A stretch of 64,000 nt of DNA from Muribaculaceae bacterium (GCA_022508985.1 JAFLUA010000004.1:1-64000); one strand, 5' to 3'. Positions 38,163 to 49,002 are shown, counted from the first letter of the stretch. Notes: generated by a model from the letters alone, not told the origin. Made by a program: numbers and translations.

Positions 38163-40439
38163 TTGAAAATGAGACAAAAATTATTGATATTGGCATTAGC
38201 CGCAGCAACAATAGCGCAGGCGCAGAATACCCTTGACTTAGAGAGCCGTATGGCTTTACATCGAATGCATGAAGGCATTAATTGTAAAGGAGCGGCTAAT
38301 AAGTCGGTACAAGCACGTCGCCCATCGTCGAAAGTGTCGCAAGGAATGAGTTTGGGCTTTATCAAACTATCAGACGGCGCGACAGTCGACTCTCTTATAG
38401 AGCAGGGCGTGGAGGTGTATAGCCGTAGAGGTAATATATTAATAGCCTCTTTCCCGACCGAAAAAGCAGAGGCGATAAGTGGTACTGCCGGAGTAGTACA
38501 GATGCAGTTGTCGCGAGATGTTCAACCGCAACTTGATATAGCACGGTCGGTTAGCGGTGTTGATAAAATACATTCCGGGCTCGACCTGCCGCAGTCGTAT
38601 ACGGGAAAAGGAGTCGTATGCGGAATCGTTGATGCCGGGCTTGATCCTAATCATGTCAATTTCAAAGATGCATCCGGTAATCCGCGAATTAAGAGTTTTG
38701 CCTATCGTAGGCCTAACGATGCCGGCACCACGATACTGACCTCGACATACACACCGGAGCAGTTGCCACAATTCAGCACCGACGATGCTACAACATATCA
38801 TGGCACCCACACACTCGGAATAATGGCTGGGAGCTATCGCGGTGACGTCAGATTGGTAAAGCCACAGGGCGTCCTCGGCCAGCTGCGAGGCGTTACGGAA
38901 GAGAACCCATATTACGGCGTTGCCTACGAAGCCGATATCGCTGCATCGTGTGGACGGACACAAGATGCGTTTGTGGCCTATGGTGTAGAGGGGATATTAG
39001 ACTATGCCTACAATGAGCAAAAGCCGGCAGTAATCAATCTGTCGTTAGGAAGCGCGTTGGGGCCCCACGATGGCAACAGTATGTTCTCGCAGTATCTTGA
39101 GTTGGCGTCGGAAGAGGCGATAATATGTGTGTCGGCTGGTAATTACGGCGATTTGCCGTTGCATATAAGCAAGACATTCAGCGAGGGCGATACAGAGTTG
39201 CAAACCTTTATCTTTCCATATTATTATGGTCCGACGGAAGGGAATGTACGCTACGACCAGGTGCAGATATATTCTAATGATGACACAGAATTTGACGTAC
39301 AAGGGTTGGTCTACAGCAAAACGCGCGATAGAGTATCGTTCCGTATGCCTATAAGCGGGAATACGGGCGGTGTGCCCAGCTATTATGTAAGCAGTAGTGA
39401 CTACGGCTCTGGCGTTGTTGCCCCACAGTTTGCCAAAGCCTTTGACGGCTATTTCGGCTTAGGCTCGATGATACACGAAGAAACCGGACGCTTTTACGCC
39501 CTTGCCGATTATTTTACGATTGATAACCAAGAAAATAACTCCGACGGGACATATCTGCTCGGCTTATTGGTTACGGGAAAGCCTGGCCAACGCATAGATA
39601 TATATTGTGAGGGTTATTTTACCTATTTTACCGATGAGGGTATTGCGGGATGGACCGCAGGAAGCTGCGATGGTACTATAAGCGACGTTGCGACATCGCG
39701 AGGCTGTGTTGCCGTCGGGTCATATGATACCCGCGATTCGTGGTATTCACTTGATAATAATGCATATAGCTATGAAGGGTACTTCGAAGAAGGTACGATA
39801 AGCGAATTCTCAGGTTATGGCACCCTTGCCGATGGCCGAGCGTTGCCCCATGTGTGTGCGCCCGGTGCGACAATAATCTCATCGACAAGTACACCTTATG
39901 TGTCATATCCAAGTAATTATATCACAAATGCTTATCTGCAAGCGTCGGCCGACAACAACGGTCGTACCGACTATTGGCAACAATCGGTAGGCACCTCAAT
40001 GTCGTCTCCCTTTGTGGCCGGAGCGATAGCGCTGTGGCTTGAGGCCGATCCTACACTAACATCTGAAGATGTTATTGATATAATCCAACGAACGTCGACC
40101 GTCGATGATGATGTATTAACGACAGGAAATTCAGTACAATGGGGCGCCGGCAAATTTAATGCCTATGCCGGATTAAAAGAAGTGTTGCGCAACAGTGGCT
40201 TGAGCAATGTTGCGGCCGATAGACGAAGTCCTATTATAAGCGCACTTGGGAACCGTTGCTTCCAGGTAGTTGATGGCGGCGCAGCTGCACTTGATGTAAG
40301 CGTATGCGATATGTCGGGTAGGGTGGTGCTGGCGTCGAAGAGTGAGGCAGACGAACTTACAATCGACCTTGGAAATGTTGCAACAGGAGTTTACATTGTT
40401 AATGTAAACGGAATAGCGACAAAACTTATAGTAAAATAA
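38163..40439 (+). CDS. S8 family (subtilisin-like) serine peptidase with T9SS type A sorting domain
   Basis: 758 aa; triad motifs GIVDAGLDPNHVNF, YHGTHTLGIMAGS, GTSMSSPFVAGAIALW; C-terminal DMSGRVVLASK...VATGVYIVNVNGIATKLIVK. Confidence 0.92.
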   Translation: MKMRQKLLILALAAATIAQAQNTLDLESRMALHRMHEGINCKGAANKSVQARRPSSKVSQGMSLGFIKLSDGATVDSLIEQGVEVYSRRGNILIASFPTEKAEAISGTAGVVQMQLSRDVQPQLDIARSVSGVDKIHSGLDLPQSYTGKGVVCGIVDAGLDPNHVNFKDASGNPRIKSFAYRRPNDAGTTILTSTYTPEQLPQFSTDDATTYHGTHTLGIMAGSYRGDVRLVKPQGVLGQLRGVTEENPYYGVAYEADIAASCGRTQDAFVAYGVEGILDYAYNEQKPAVINLSLGSALGPHDGNSMFSQYLELASEEAIICVSAGNYGDLPLHISKTFSEGDTELQTFIFPYYYGPTEGNVRYDQVQIYSNDDTEFDVQGLVYSKTRDRVSFRMPISGNTGGVPSYYVSSSDYGSGVVAPQFAKAFDGYFGLGSMIHEETGRFYALADYFTIDNQENNSDGTYLLGLLVTGKPGQRIDIYCEGYFTYFTDEGIAGWTAGSCDGTISDVATSRGCVAVGSYDTRDSWYSLDNNAYSYEGYFEEGTISEFSGYGTLADGRALPHVCAPGATIISSTSTPYVSYPSNYITNAYLQASADNNGRTDYWQQSVGTSMSSPFVAGAIALWLEADPTLTSEDVIDIIQRTSTVDDDVLTTGNSVQWGAGKFNAYAGLKEVLRNSGLSNVAADRRSPIISALGNRCFQVVDGGAAALDVSVCDMSGRVVLASKSEADELTIDLGNVATGVYIVNVNGIATKLIVK

Positions 40440-40467
40440 ATATCAGCATATTAAGAAATTAACAGTA

Positions 40468-43400
40468 ATGGTTGTAAAAAATATATTAAGGAGCGTTGTG
40501 GTAGCGGCGCTTGTCGTGAGCACGATACCCACAGTTGCGGCAGCAGCTGCCGAGGAGCCGATAATATCGTTTCATACATCGATATATGATACTTATGGGT
40601 CAACTAATACCTTTACGATTGTAGTAGGCGGAATCTCAGAAGGGTATATCGACGTTGATTGCGGGTATGGCCCGGTAGAGTATGAACTTGAGAAGTCGAC
40701 ATTTGACGCAGTCAATGGCGCTGTAAGTGGCACTTATATTACATGTGCCGTGAGTGGAGCCGGCGATGTTAAAATATATGGCGACGCGTCTCTAATCGAT
40801 TATGTCAATGCCAGTGGTTGCTATATAAGGAATATCGACATATCGAGATTGTCCAATCTTGCTATACTTAATCTGGAACACAACGAACTTGAGGGGCTGG
40901 ACCTTACACCGTTTAGCAAACTTCAGTTTGCCTATTTAGCCGACAATCCTTATACTGAGAAAACGCCTCTTGTGATAGGTAAAAATAAACCCGAATTGGT
41001 TCTATTGCAGATTGGAATGACAGACTATATAGACCCGACGTTTAATCTGTCGGACTATCCTGCAATGACCTCGTTCGATGCCTATGCTGCCGGCAGTTTG
41101 ACGACAATCGACCCTACGGGGTGCCCCGAATTGGTTCAGCTGTCGATAGATGTTACTCCGGTAAGCACACTTGATGTAACGAAAAACCCCAAGCTGCAGA
41201 TACTCAATATATCAGATACAAAAATTACGGATATCGACCTCAGTCATAATCCGTTGCTGTCACAGTTATATGCCGATCATTCGGGCTCAACCTACGGCGA
41301 ATATAAACTTAAGAGCTTAGATGTGAGCAAAAACCCTGAATTGTTTTATCTTTTTGCGGGCTATAACGATTTGACGAGCATTGATTTGTCGAAAAACCCG
41401 AAATTATTCGATTTGTCCTTGCCTTATAACAAACTTACAGAGCTTGATTTGTCGAAGAATACCAATCTTTACAATGTAAATATCCGCAGAAATAATCTAT
41501 CGTTTGCAACGATGCCGGAGAATCCCGGAACGTGGGGGAATTTCCTATACGACCAACGAGAAATAGCTATGGCTCGCTCGTATAAAGTAGGAGAAGAACT
41601 TGATTTCTCCAATACGATGTTGCGAGAAGGAACGGAGACCGTCGCCACCCTTTATTACCGCGACGATAGCGGCTTGGACGAGCCACAGCCGGTGTCGGCG
41701 AGTGCATACAGCTTCGAATCCGGCAAATTGACGTTTAAGTCGTTGATGCCTGATAGCGTGTATGTTGTTTTTGACAATTCAATGTTTGCTGAATATCCGA
41801 TATATAGTAGCAACTTTGTTGTAAAGTCGGAAGCCGACTTTGGTAAGGATATCAAGACCTTAGTTTTTTCGCCGGCAGTAAATACGGGCGCTCCGTTAGT
41901 ATTTACTATTGGAGTAGCCGGAGCTACGCTTGATGCGCCAAAAACATTTACCGTCGATTTCGGCGATGGCGTTCTCGAAGAGTATGAAGCCACGGGGTCG
42001 TCGCTTGCCACCGGTTGTGAAGTCAAGGGCATCCGCAAAGGAGATGGATATGTTGAGGTATATGTACCGGAGGGAGTAGACCTTAGTGCATTTGCTATAG
42101 AAAATGTAGGCTTGAACTATTTGGATTTATCATCGGCACCGGTGCTTCGCGAATTGTCGTTGACGGGAACAAAGCTCAATACAATCGACTTGTCGACGCT
42201 TCGTTGCCTGCAGCAACTTTATCTTACAGGAAATAACTTCAACGTATTCTCGTTGGTTGGTAAAAACGGCTTATATATAAAGAATGAGTTGACCGATTTA
42301 CAAGTTCCCAATAATGGAATAAGCTATTTCGAGCACGACGGCTTATATGCATTGAAAAATATTGATATTTCAAAGAATAATCTTGAGGATTTCAACTTTG
42401 AAACGGCGCTACAGGCCGAAACAATCAATATCTCAAAGAATAAGCTTATCGAAGTTGATTTGACCTCCTGCGAGTCATTAAGAAGTATAGATTTGACGTC
42501 GAACAAGATATCAGACCTCACACTTCCTGAAGAATCGGTACTTGAAAACTTATATATAGGAGGCAACGCCATGACGCTTGCCAACCTGCCGGCACCATCT
42601 ACTATTGTCGGAGAATATATATATGCGCCGCAGGCCAAGGTTGGAATACCCGTTAAGGCTCCCGGAGCCGATTTGTCGTCGCAATATCTCGTTATAGATG
42701 GCGCGACAACGCAATATGCCTGGTTTAAGTCAGATGGTACGGAAATAAGCGAAGGCACCGATTATACAATCGAAGGCGGTAAAACGCGATTTCTAAACAC
42801 TGATCTCGGGAAGGTTTATTGTGAGCTCACTCATTCGGCATATCCACAATTCTCGGCAGCCGGTGGGGGAGCGTTAAAAACGACAGAACTTGAAGTAGCC
42901 GCTATGCCGCAGAATGTGATAGCATCGTTTACTACCCCTGTCGGCGGCGAATCGGTGATGGTGTCGCTTGCATCCACCCTTCCGAATACTACGATATATT
43001 TCGACTGGAAAGGCGATGGAATAGAGCTTGAGGCATACGACCTTGATACGACTTATCGTTTGTTCACAGCGACAACTACGAAGGGCTCTAATGTCAAAGT
43101 CTACAGCTATGACGATGCCGCTCCGCTATCAATATTCAGCATATCGGGGGCGTCGATGTCGGATATAGATGTGTCGAAACTAACCAGTTTGAGTACTTTG
43201 ACACTACGCTATGCCGGCCTCAATGCAATAACTCTACCCGCGACTCCGGCTCTTGAAGAACTCATTCTCGACGGCAATAAGTTGACATCGATAGATTTGT
43301 CTAAATATCCGAAGCTTAGGTCGTTGTCTCTTCCCAATAATAAATTTTCGGGCACGTTCGATTTGTCGCCGCTAAAGAACCTTGAGGTTGTCTCCCTCGC

Positions 43401-44160
43401 GGCAAACAATCTCTCAGAAGTGATAATAGAAAATCCGTTGCTTGGGCACATTGACTTGTCGCAGAACAATTTGACAGGAGTAAATCTTGAAGGCGCCCCG
43501 GCCGTTTATCAAGCGTTTTTTAGCGGCAATCAGTTGAGCGCCATCGATATAAGAGGGCTTAATTCGTTGCGAGTACTCTTTATCGATGCCAACTGCTTTA
43601 CATTTGCGACGCTTCCGATGCCAACAAAATCGTTGATGCTCTACGAGTATAGCAATCAGGCACGACTTGATGTAGTAGCCGAAGGTCTTACGATAGATTT
43701 GAGCTCGCAAGCGCGAGTAGGTGATACCGCCACGCAGTTTACGTGGTTTATAGATGAACCATCACAAGATGAAGAAGGCAATTGGATTGGCGAAGATTTA
43801 TACGAAGACGACGAATATGTGATAGAAGAGGGTGTAGTAACATTCTCTCGCCCATACATTCATCTTGTGGGCTTAATGCAAAACGAAGTATTCCCCAATC
43901 TTGACCTCTTTACGAATATTACCGACTTATCGGGCGTTGAAAATGTATCATCTAACGATGATGTGAAAGTTTCGGTTAAGAATGGCAATATAATTATAAG
44001 CTCAGATGGTACGAAGGGTGCTGCGCAAATTTACACCATAGCAGGTAGCCTTGTACGCGCCGTGCCTACGATTTATGGAGATACGATTGTGGGTAATCTG
44101 ACATCGGGAGTGTATATTGTTACTCTCGGCGGAAAAACAGCCAAAGTTGCGCTTCGATAA
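40468..44160 (+). CDS. Leucine-rich repeat protein with T9SS type A sorting domain
   Basis: 1230 aa; many LRRs (LKSLDVSKNPELFYLFAGYNDLTSIDLSKNPKLFDLSLPYNKLTELDLS), C-terminal GAAQIYTIAGSLVRAV...TSGVYIVTLGGKTAKVALR. Confidence 0.9.
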   Translation: MVVKNILRSVVVAALVVSTIPTVAAAAAEEPIISFHTSIYDTYGSTNTFTIVVGGISEGYIDVDCGYGPVEYELEKSTFDAVNGAVSGTYITCAVSGAGDVKIYGDASLIDYVNASGCYIRNIDISRLSNLAILNLEHNELEGLDLTPFSKLQFAYLADNPYTEKTPLVIGKNKPELVLLQIGMTDYIDPTFNLSDYPAMTSFDAYAAGSLTTIDPTGCPELVQLSIDVTPVSTLDVTKNPKLQILNISDTKITDIDLSHNPLLSQLYADHSGSTYGEYKLKSLDVSKNPELFYLFAGYNDLTSIDLSKNPKLFDLSLPYNKLTELDLSKNTNLYNVNIRRNNLSFATMPENPGTWGNFLYDQREIAMARSYKVGEELDFSNTMLREGTETVATLYYRDDSGLDEPQPVSASAYSFESGKLTFKSLMPDSVYVVFDNSMFAEYPIYSSNFVVKSEADFGKDIKTLVFSPAVNTGAPLVFTIGVAGATLDAPKTFTVDFGDGVLEEYEATGSSLATGCEVKGIRKGDGYVEVYVPEGVDLSAFAIENVGLNYLDLSSAPVLRELSLTGTKLNTIDLSTLRCLQQLYLTGNNFNVFSLVGKNGLYIKNELTDLQVPNNGISYFEHDGLYALKNIDISKNNLEDFNFETALQAETINISKNKLIEVDLTSCESLRSIDLTSNKISDLTLPEESVLENLYIGGNAMTLANLPAPSTIVGEYIYAPQAKVGIPVKAPGADLSSQYLVIDGATTQYAWFKSDGTEISEGTDYTIEGGKTRFLNTDLGKVYCELTHSAYPQFSAAGGGALKTTELEVAAMPQNVIASFTTPVGGESVMVSLASTLPNTTIYFDWKGDGIELEAYDLDTTYRLFTATTTKGSNVKVYSYDDAAPLSIFSISGASMSDIDVSKLTSLSTLTLRYAGLNAITLPATPALEELILDGNKLTSIDLSKYPKLRSLSLPNNKFSGTFDLSPLKNLEVVSLAANNLSEVIIENPLLGHIDLSQNNLTGVNLEGAPAVYQAFFSGNQLSAIDIRGLNSLRVLFIDANCFTFATLPMPTKSLMLYEYSNQARLDVVAEGLTIDLSSQARVGDTATQFTWFIDEPSQDEEGNWIGEDLYEDDEYVIEEGVVTFSRPYIHLVGLMQNEVFPNLDLFTNITDLSGVENVSSNDDVKVSVKNGNIIISSDGTKGAAQIYTIAGSLVRAVPTIYGDTIVGNLTSGVYIVTLGGKTAKVALR

Positions 44161-44180
44161 ACCGAAGATACATATAAAGA

Positions 44181-44215
44181 TTATGCACGGAAAACGCAAT
44201 GTTGACCGTGCATAA
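44181..44215. terminator. Bidirectional intrinsic terminator
   Basis: Perfect 10-bp stem TTATGCACGG/CCGTGCATAA between convergent genes, followed by TTTTT. Confidence 0.75.
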
Positions 44216-44244
44216 TTTTTAGGTATAAAATCGAGGAATAAGTT

Positions 44245-44991
44245 TTAGCTGAAGGCTTGATTGTTGAGAACCGTTTTGGAAAGAGTATCCATATCGGAGT
44301 GCGCAAGCTTAGTTGTTAGATATTTGTTTATCGTATCGATGTGAGCTTGACGGTGGATGTCGGTGCCAATAAAATCGACCAAACCTTGCTCCATGAGATA
44401 TTCGGCAAATTTCCTCTCGCCTTTACCGTATTCACCAGCAAGGCTTAAAAGGTTTATCTGGAACAACAAGCCGGCATTATGCAACTCGGAGTACCTGTTT
44501 TTGCGAGTGTAGTAATAAGAATACCTTTCGGGATGAGCCAAAATGGGGCGAAAGCCCTTCACTTGCAGGTCGAAAATGAGTTGATCGATATTCCAAGGCT
44601 CTTGGATAAATGAGTTTTCGATAAGGATGTAATTGTTAGGAAGAAGCATGACATCGCCTTTTTCGAGACGATGCATAAACAGTTCGTCGATGCGGTATTC
44701 GGCGGCGTGGCTTAGTTTTAAGCTATTCCCGCGCGCATCAAGTTCAGCTTTTAGTTTTTCAATAGCCGGAGTAATAGTAGAGAGGTCGTTTTCAAAAGTG
44801 TATTGAGTAACGTGCGGAGAAGCGATAATTTGCTTGATGCCCCACTGTTGCATCTGTTCGATTAGCGTTACCGAAGTTTCGACGTTGCGCGAGCCATCAT
44901 CAACACCGGGGATGATGTGGCAGTGAATGTCGGTGTCGAAGCAAAGCTCGGTCGGAGATTCGTTTTTATTTCGGCTAAAAAAGTTGAACAT
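44245..44991 (-). CDS. CpsB/CapC family tyrosine-protein phosphatase (PHP fold)
   Basis: 248 aa; TDIHCHIIPGVDDGSRN, ILAHPERYSYY, DFIGTDIHRQAH. Confidence 0.92.
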   Translation of the reverse strand: MFNFFSRNKNESPTELCFDTDIHCHIIPGVDDGSRNVETSVTLIEQMQQWGIKQIIASPHVTQYTFENDLSTITPAIEKLKAELDARGNSLKLSHAAEYRIDELFMHRLEKGDVMLLPNNYILIENSFIQEPWNIDQLIFDLQVKGFRPILAHPERYSYYYTRKNRYSELHNAGLLFQINLLSLAGEYGKGERKFAEYLMEQGLVDFIGTDIHRQAHIDTINKYLTTKLAHSDMDTLSKTVLNNQAFS

Positions 44992-45001
44992 AAATAGGTT
45001 A

Positions 45002-45538
45002 TTATTTCGATTTTACGGAACTGCGTCTCCGCGAAGTAGTGTCAAGGATGAATGGGCAAGGCTCTTTCATAGGCATGGGGCTCTCCTCCTTAATTTTTTT
45101 AAGGGCCTTGGCGGCTTCAAAAACATCGTCGTACGACTCGGCAACGATGTAGTAATAAGGTTCAGCCGTTTCAACGACAAAAGCAGCCGGATATCCGGCT
45201 TTTATGTATCTGTCGCATAGTGATTTGGCATTAAACACCTGCTTGAATTGCCCGACGACAACATTGAATTGGTTGTAATTATCAATGTCGCCGGTTCCGT
45301 CGGTTAGGCGCGCCAATTGCGTATGGATATCGACAGTTCCATCGGGAGTCTTAATGGGATATGTACCCATTAGCTTCCTTTCGGTGCCATATATAGCAGA
45401 TTCTAAAGGCGCGTCGTCGTCGGTTTTAGCGACGGTTTTTTCGTAGGCCGCACGATAATTCTCTTCTGTTGTCTTGCAAGAGTAGAGCAAGGGCAACAGA
45501 AAGAGAATTAGAGTGAAGCTAACTATATAATTTTTCAT
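45002..45538 (-). CDS. SPOR domain-like lipoprotein
   Basis: 178 aa; lipobox LLYSCK; FNVVVGQFKQVFNAKSLCDRYIKAGYPAAFVVETAEPYYYIVAESYD. Confidence 0.75.
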   Translation of the reverse strand: MKNYIVSFTLILFLLPLLYSCKTTEENYRAAYEKTVAKTDDDAPLESAIYGTERKLMGTYPIKTPDGTVDIHTQLARLTDGTGDIDNYNQFNVVVGQFKQVFNAKSLCDRYIKAGYPAAFVVETAEPYYYIVAESYDDVFEAAKALKKIKEESPMPMKEPCPFILDTTSRRRSSVKSK

Positions 45539-46734
45539 TTAAGATTCAATTTAGCGGCAATGGTTTTGGGTATGCTGTCGCGATTAACCATAATCGACAC
45601 TGTTTTAGCGAGGAAATACTGCTCAGAGACGTAGAAATAGCCTTTGTATATGTGGGTGCTATCCCAAGAATTTTTAACTCTGTAGTAGCGTTTCCCGGTT
45701 TGGTCGGTAGCTGTGCCAACAATTTCCATAAGGTGGTCGTCGACAGTTTCTTGGCGGTCGAACATGTCTTGTCTCATCTCGGTAGTGACATTTATTTCGT
45801 CGACCGGGCCATTGAAGTTGTTTTTTTCGTTTTCACGCTCTTTAGTAGAAAGGTTTACCCATCGGGCGAGTTCTGTTCCTTCGAGGTCGGATTCGTTTTT
45901 CCCTAAAGGCATAAGCGCCACGCCCTTATCCCACTTGAAGCTATCTTCGCTGATGTCGGCAGCCCACAATACGGTAAAACCATTTTCGAGTGAATTGTCT
46001 ACTACGGCTTTGAATTCATCGAGAGGCAGGTTGTAATATTGGTCCCACAACCAGTTGTCGGGAACTTCGAGGGGGAATGTGGAGTAATAGGGATGATGAG
46101 AGAACGACGACATAGGCACGTATTTCTCCGTTTTTAGCGGTTGAGCATCGGCAAAGCTACGCGGAGTGTAAGTTTTACCGTTGTATTGGAAGGTTTCGGG
46201 CACTTCACCGAGATACGCGTCGAGAATGTCGTTAACGACTGTTCTCCAAGAAGTTGACAATCTTTTATTAGGTTTGTTGACAACGGCTTTGAGATAAGCC
46301 GACAATGCGGCTTGCAATTCTCCGTGAACGTGTTTTTCTTCGCCATAATTTATTCCCGGATAAGCCTCTTCGGGCATAGCACCATATCGCTGCCATACGT
46401 GAGCCACGTCGGGTGCAGCACCGCCGGGTGAGAAATTAGCCTGCCCATAAAGACGGATAAAGCGCTCGGCCTTTTCTTCATAGCATTTACGTACAAAAAA
46501 CATTTCGGAAATATCGAGCGAGTCACCACCCAGGCGCATAATTTCGTTTTCGAAATATGATGTTCCGGCAAAAGCCCAGCAAGTGCCTGATTTGTTTTGG
46601 TCTTTGACCGAAGTGGTGGGTATTGTTATCACGTCGGTGAAGACGAAAGCGGTATCGGCATCGGCCGGTATAGAAGCCGTAGCGATAGAATAGCCAAAGA
46701 AAGGGGCTAAGGCGAGGAGTGCTAATTTTTTCAT
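45535..46734 (-). CDS. C1 family peptidase (aminopeptidase C/bleomycin hydrolase-like)
   Basis: 399 aa; KNSGTCWAF-like KDQNKSGTCWAFAGTSYFENE, VDDHLMEIVGTATDQTGKRYYRVKNSWD. Confidence 0.93.
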   Translation of the reverse strand: MKKLALLALAPFFGYSIATASIPADADTAFVFTDVITIPTTSVKDQNKSGTCWAFAGTSYFENEIMRLGGDSLDISEMFFVRKCYEEKAERFIRLYGQANFSPGGAAPDVAHVWQRYGAMPEEAYPGINYGEEKHVHGELQAALSAYLKAVVNKPNKRLSTSWRTVVNDILDAYLGEVPETFQYNGKTYTPRSFADAQPLKTEKYVPMSSFSHHPYYSTFPLEVPDNWLWDQYYNLPLDEFKAVVDNSLENGFTVLWAADISEDSFKWDKGVALMPLGKNESDLEGTELARWVNLSTKERENEKNNFNGPVDEINVTTEMRQDMFDRQETVDDHLMEIVGTATDQTGKRYYRVKNSWDSTHIYKGYFYVSEQYFLAKTVSIMVNRDSIPKTIAAKLNLK

Positions 46735-46747
46735 AATTATGGTGTTA

Positions 46748-47944
46748 TTAGTTCAATACAGAATATCCTTTATCCAATAGAGCCATACGAATAGAATCGA
46801 TGTGGTCTTTGTCGCGTGTCTCAAGTTCGAGGCGAATTGTGCAGCCATTTATTGCCGTGCTGGTGTTTATGCGCTCGTGGGTAACGGCAATGATGTTACC
46901 ACCTTGCTCACCAACGACACTGCACACGCCCGATAACTGTCCGGGTTTATCGGCGAGGTCGATGATGAAAGAGAAGTTGCGACCGCTTTTGCTTAAGCCG
47001 CGAGTTATGACACGGCTAAGGGTGTTGACGTCGATATTGCCACCTGATACGAGGCATACGGTTTTCTTCCCATCTATCGGAAGTTTGCCAAACATTGCGG
47101 CCGCCACAGCAACGGCGCCGGCACCTTCGGCCACGAGTTTTTGTTGTTCAATCAAAGCGAGAATAGCGGCTGCTATTTCGTCGTCGGTTACGGTAACGAC
47201 CTCGTCGACATATCGATTGCACATATCGAAGGTGTTGATGCCGGGTTCTTTGACAGCAATACCGTCGGCAATGGTGGATACGTCGTTGAGGTGGCACAAC
47301 TTGCCTTCTTTAAGCGAGGCTGCCATTGACGGCGCGCCTGACGACTGAACGCCATATACTTTAATGTCGGGGCGAAGCGATTTGATAGCAAATGCCACAC
47401 CTGAAATGAGACCGCCCCCACCGATAGGTACAATGATAGCATCGACGTCGGGCATTTGGTCGAGAATTTCGAGCCCGATCGTGCCTTGTCCTGCAATAAC
47501 CTTTGGGTCGTCGAAGGGATGCACGAAACAGTATCCGTGTTTTTTCTGGAGTTCCATGGCATAGGCATAAGCGTCGTCGTAAACGCCCGGTACGAGGCAA
47601 ACTTCGGCGCCATATCCTTTTGTTGCTTCAATCTTTGAAATTGGGGCACCTGCCGGCAGGCATATAATGGCCTTTATACCATTATGAGTGGCGCCGAGAG
47701 CAACACCTTGCGCATGGTTGCCGGCCGAACAAGCGATAACGCCTCTTGCTTTTTCCTCGTCGGAGAGCTGCGATATTTTATAGTATGCTCCTCTAAGCTT
47801 GAAAGAACCGGTTAGTTGCAGGTTTTCAGCTTTCAAGAAAATTTCGGTTCCGGGCCTTAACTTAGGGGCCGGTATGATAGCGGTTTTACGCGCAACGTTT
47901 TTGAGCACAGCCGCCGCATTGAATATTTCGCTGATATCAAGCAT
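46748..47944 (-). CDS. ilvA: Threonine ammonia-lyase
   Basis: 398 aa; ENLQLTGSFKLRGAYYKI, SAGNHAQGVALGA, VPIGGGGLISGVA, C-terminal ACT-like domain. Confidence 0.93.
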   Translation of the reverse strand: MLDISEIFNAAAVLKNVARKTAIIPAPKLRPGTEIFLKAENLQLTGSFKLRGAYYKISQLSDEEKARGVIACSAGNHAQGVALGATHNGIKAIICLPAGAPISKIEATKGYGAEVCLVPGVYDDAYAYAMELQKKHGYCFVHPFDDPKVIAGQGTIGLEILDQMPDVDAIIVPIGGGGLISGVAFAIKSLRPDIKVYGVQSSGAPSMAASLKEGKLCHLNDVSTIADGIAVKEPGINTFDMCNRYVDEVVTVTDDEIAAAILALIEQQKLVAEGAGAVAVAAAMFGKLPIDGKKTVCLVSGGNIDVNTLSRVITRGLSKSGRNFSFIIDLADKPGQLSGVCSVVGEQGGNIIAVTHERINTSTAINGCTIRLELETRDKDHIDSIRMALLDKGYSVLN

Positions 47945-48060
47945 GACAATAGTGATTTCGTTATTGCAAAGTTAATTTTTTTAATCTAAACACGCAATAG
48001 AGGCCAGTTTTTTCGATAATTATATGTAATTTTACGCTCGAAACATGAAAACGAAATATT

Positions 48061-48996
48061 ATGGCAACCATAAAACAAAAAAATATGAAATTGAATTTAG
48101 TCGTAATGACGCTTGCAGCGGCAAGCATGACGCTAACATCGTGTTCGGTAGTTGAAAAGATATTGGGCAAAAACGAACCTAAGCCGCAACCAGCCCCTGA
48201 GGTTGTTGTTAACGCCCCAGTGATAGAAAAAACGACAGAAGATAATAAAAAGAAAGAAGAGGTGGAACGCAAAGCTTTATATCAGAAACCCACGACAGAA
48301 GAGTTGTGTGGCGGCCAATGGATAATAGAATCGGTTGGCGAATATGTGATAGAAGAGGAAGAGAACGGCCCCTATGTAAATTTCGACAATACCGGTCGCT
48401 TCTATGCCTTTGACGGCTGCAATGTACTCAATGGTGATTATGTACTCCGTCCCGACGGCACATTGGTGTTCGACAATCCTCTTTCTACGATGAAGTATTG
48501 TGGTGAAATAGAGTATGCACCGCTCGTAGCTACAATTTTTAGAGAGGCAGTGGTAGTAGATTGTCAACGTATAGGACAAGATACATATTTATATCTCAAA
48601 AATGAAAAGGGCAAGACGAAGGCGACGCTACGTAGACATAATATGGAATTCCTTAATGGTAATTGGCAGATAACCTCAATAGAGGGCGATAAGATAGATG
48701 ATGATCAAGCTAATATCTTTATTGACATAGCCGAACTTAAGGTGCATGGAAACACCGGTTGCAATTTCTTTAACGGGCAGCTGTATATCGATCCGATGCG
48801 TTCAAACGCTATCGACTTCAGCAATATGATAGTTACGTTGATGGCCTGTCACAAAGGAGATCAAGAGCGTCGTATGCTTGTAGCCCTTGAAGAGACTGTT
48901 ACCGCGATATCAGGTAAAAACGACGACACGGTGTTGTTGCTCGGCAAAGATAACAAGGAGTTGCTAACGCTGAAGCGTATACCTGTTGAAAAGTAA
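48061..48996 (+). CDS. META domain-containing (HslJ-like) protein
   Basis: 311 aa; lipobox LTSCS; LNGNWQITSIEGDKIDD...GNTGCNFFNGQLY...MIVTLMACHKGDQE. Confidence 0.85.
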   Translation: MATIKQKNMKLNLVVMTLAAASMTLTSCSVVEKILGKNEPKPQPAPEVVVNAPVIEKTTEDNKKKEEVERKALYQKPTTEELCGGQWIIESVGEYVIEEEENGPYVNFDNTGRFYAFDGCNVLNGDYVLRPDGTLVFDNPLSTMKYCGEIEYAPLVATIFREAVVVDCQRIGQDTYLYLKNEKGKTKATLRRHNMEFLNGNWQITSIEGDKIDDDQANIFIDIAELKVHGNTGCNFFNGQLYIDPMRSNAIDFSNMIVTLMACHKGDQERRMLVALEETVTAISGKNDDTVLLLGKDNKELLTLKRIPVEK

Positions 48997-49002
48997 AAAA
49001 GG

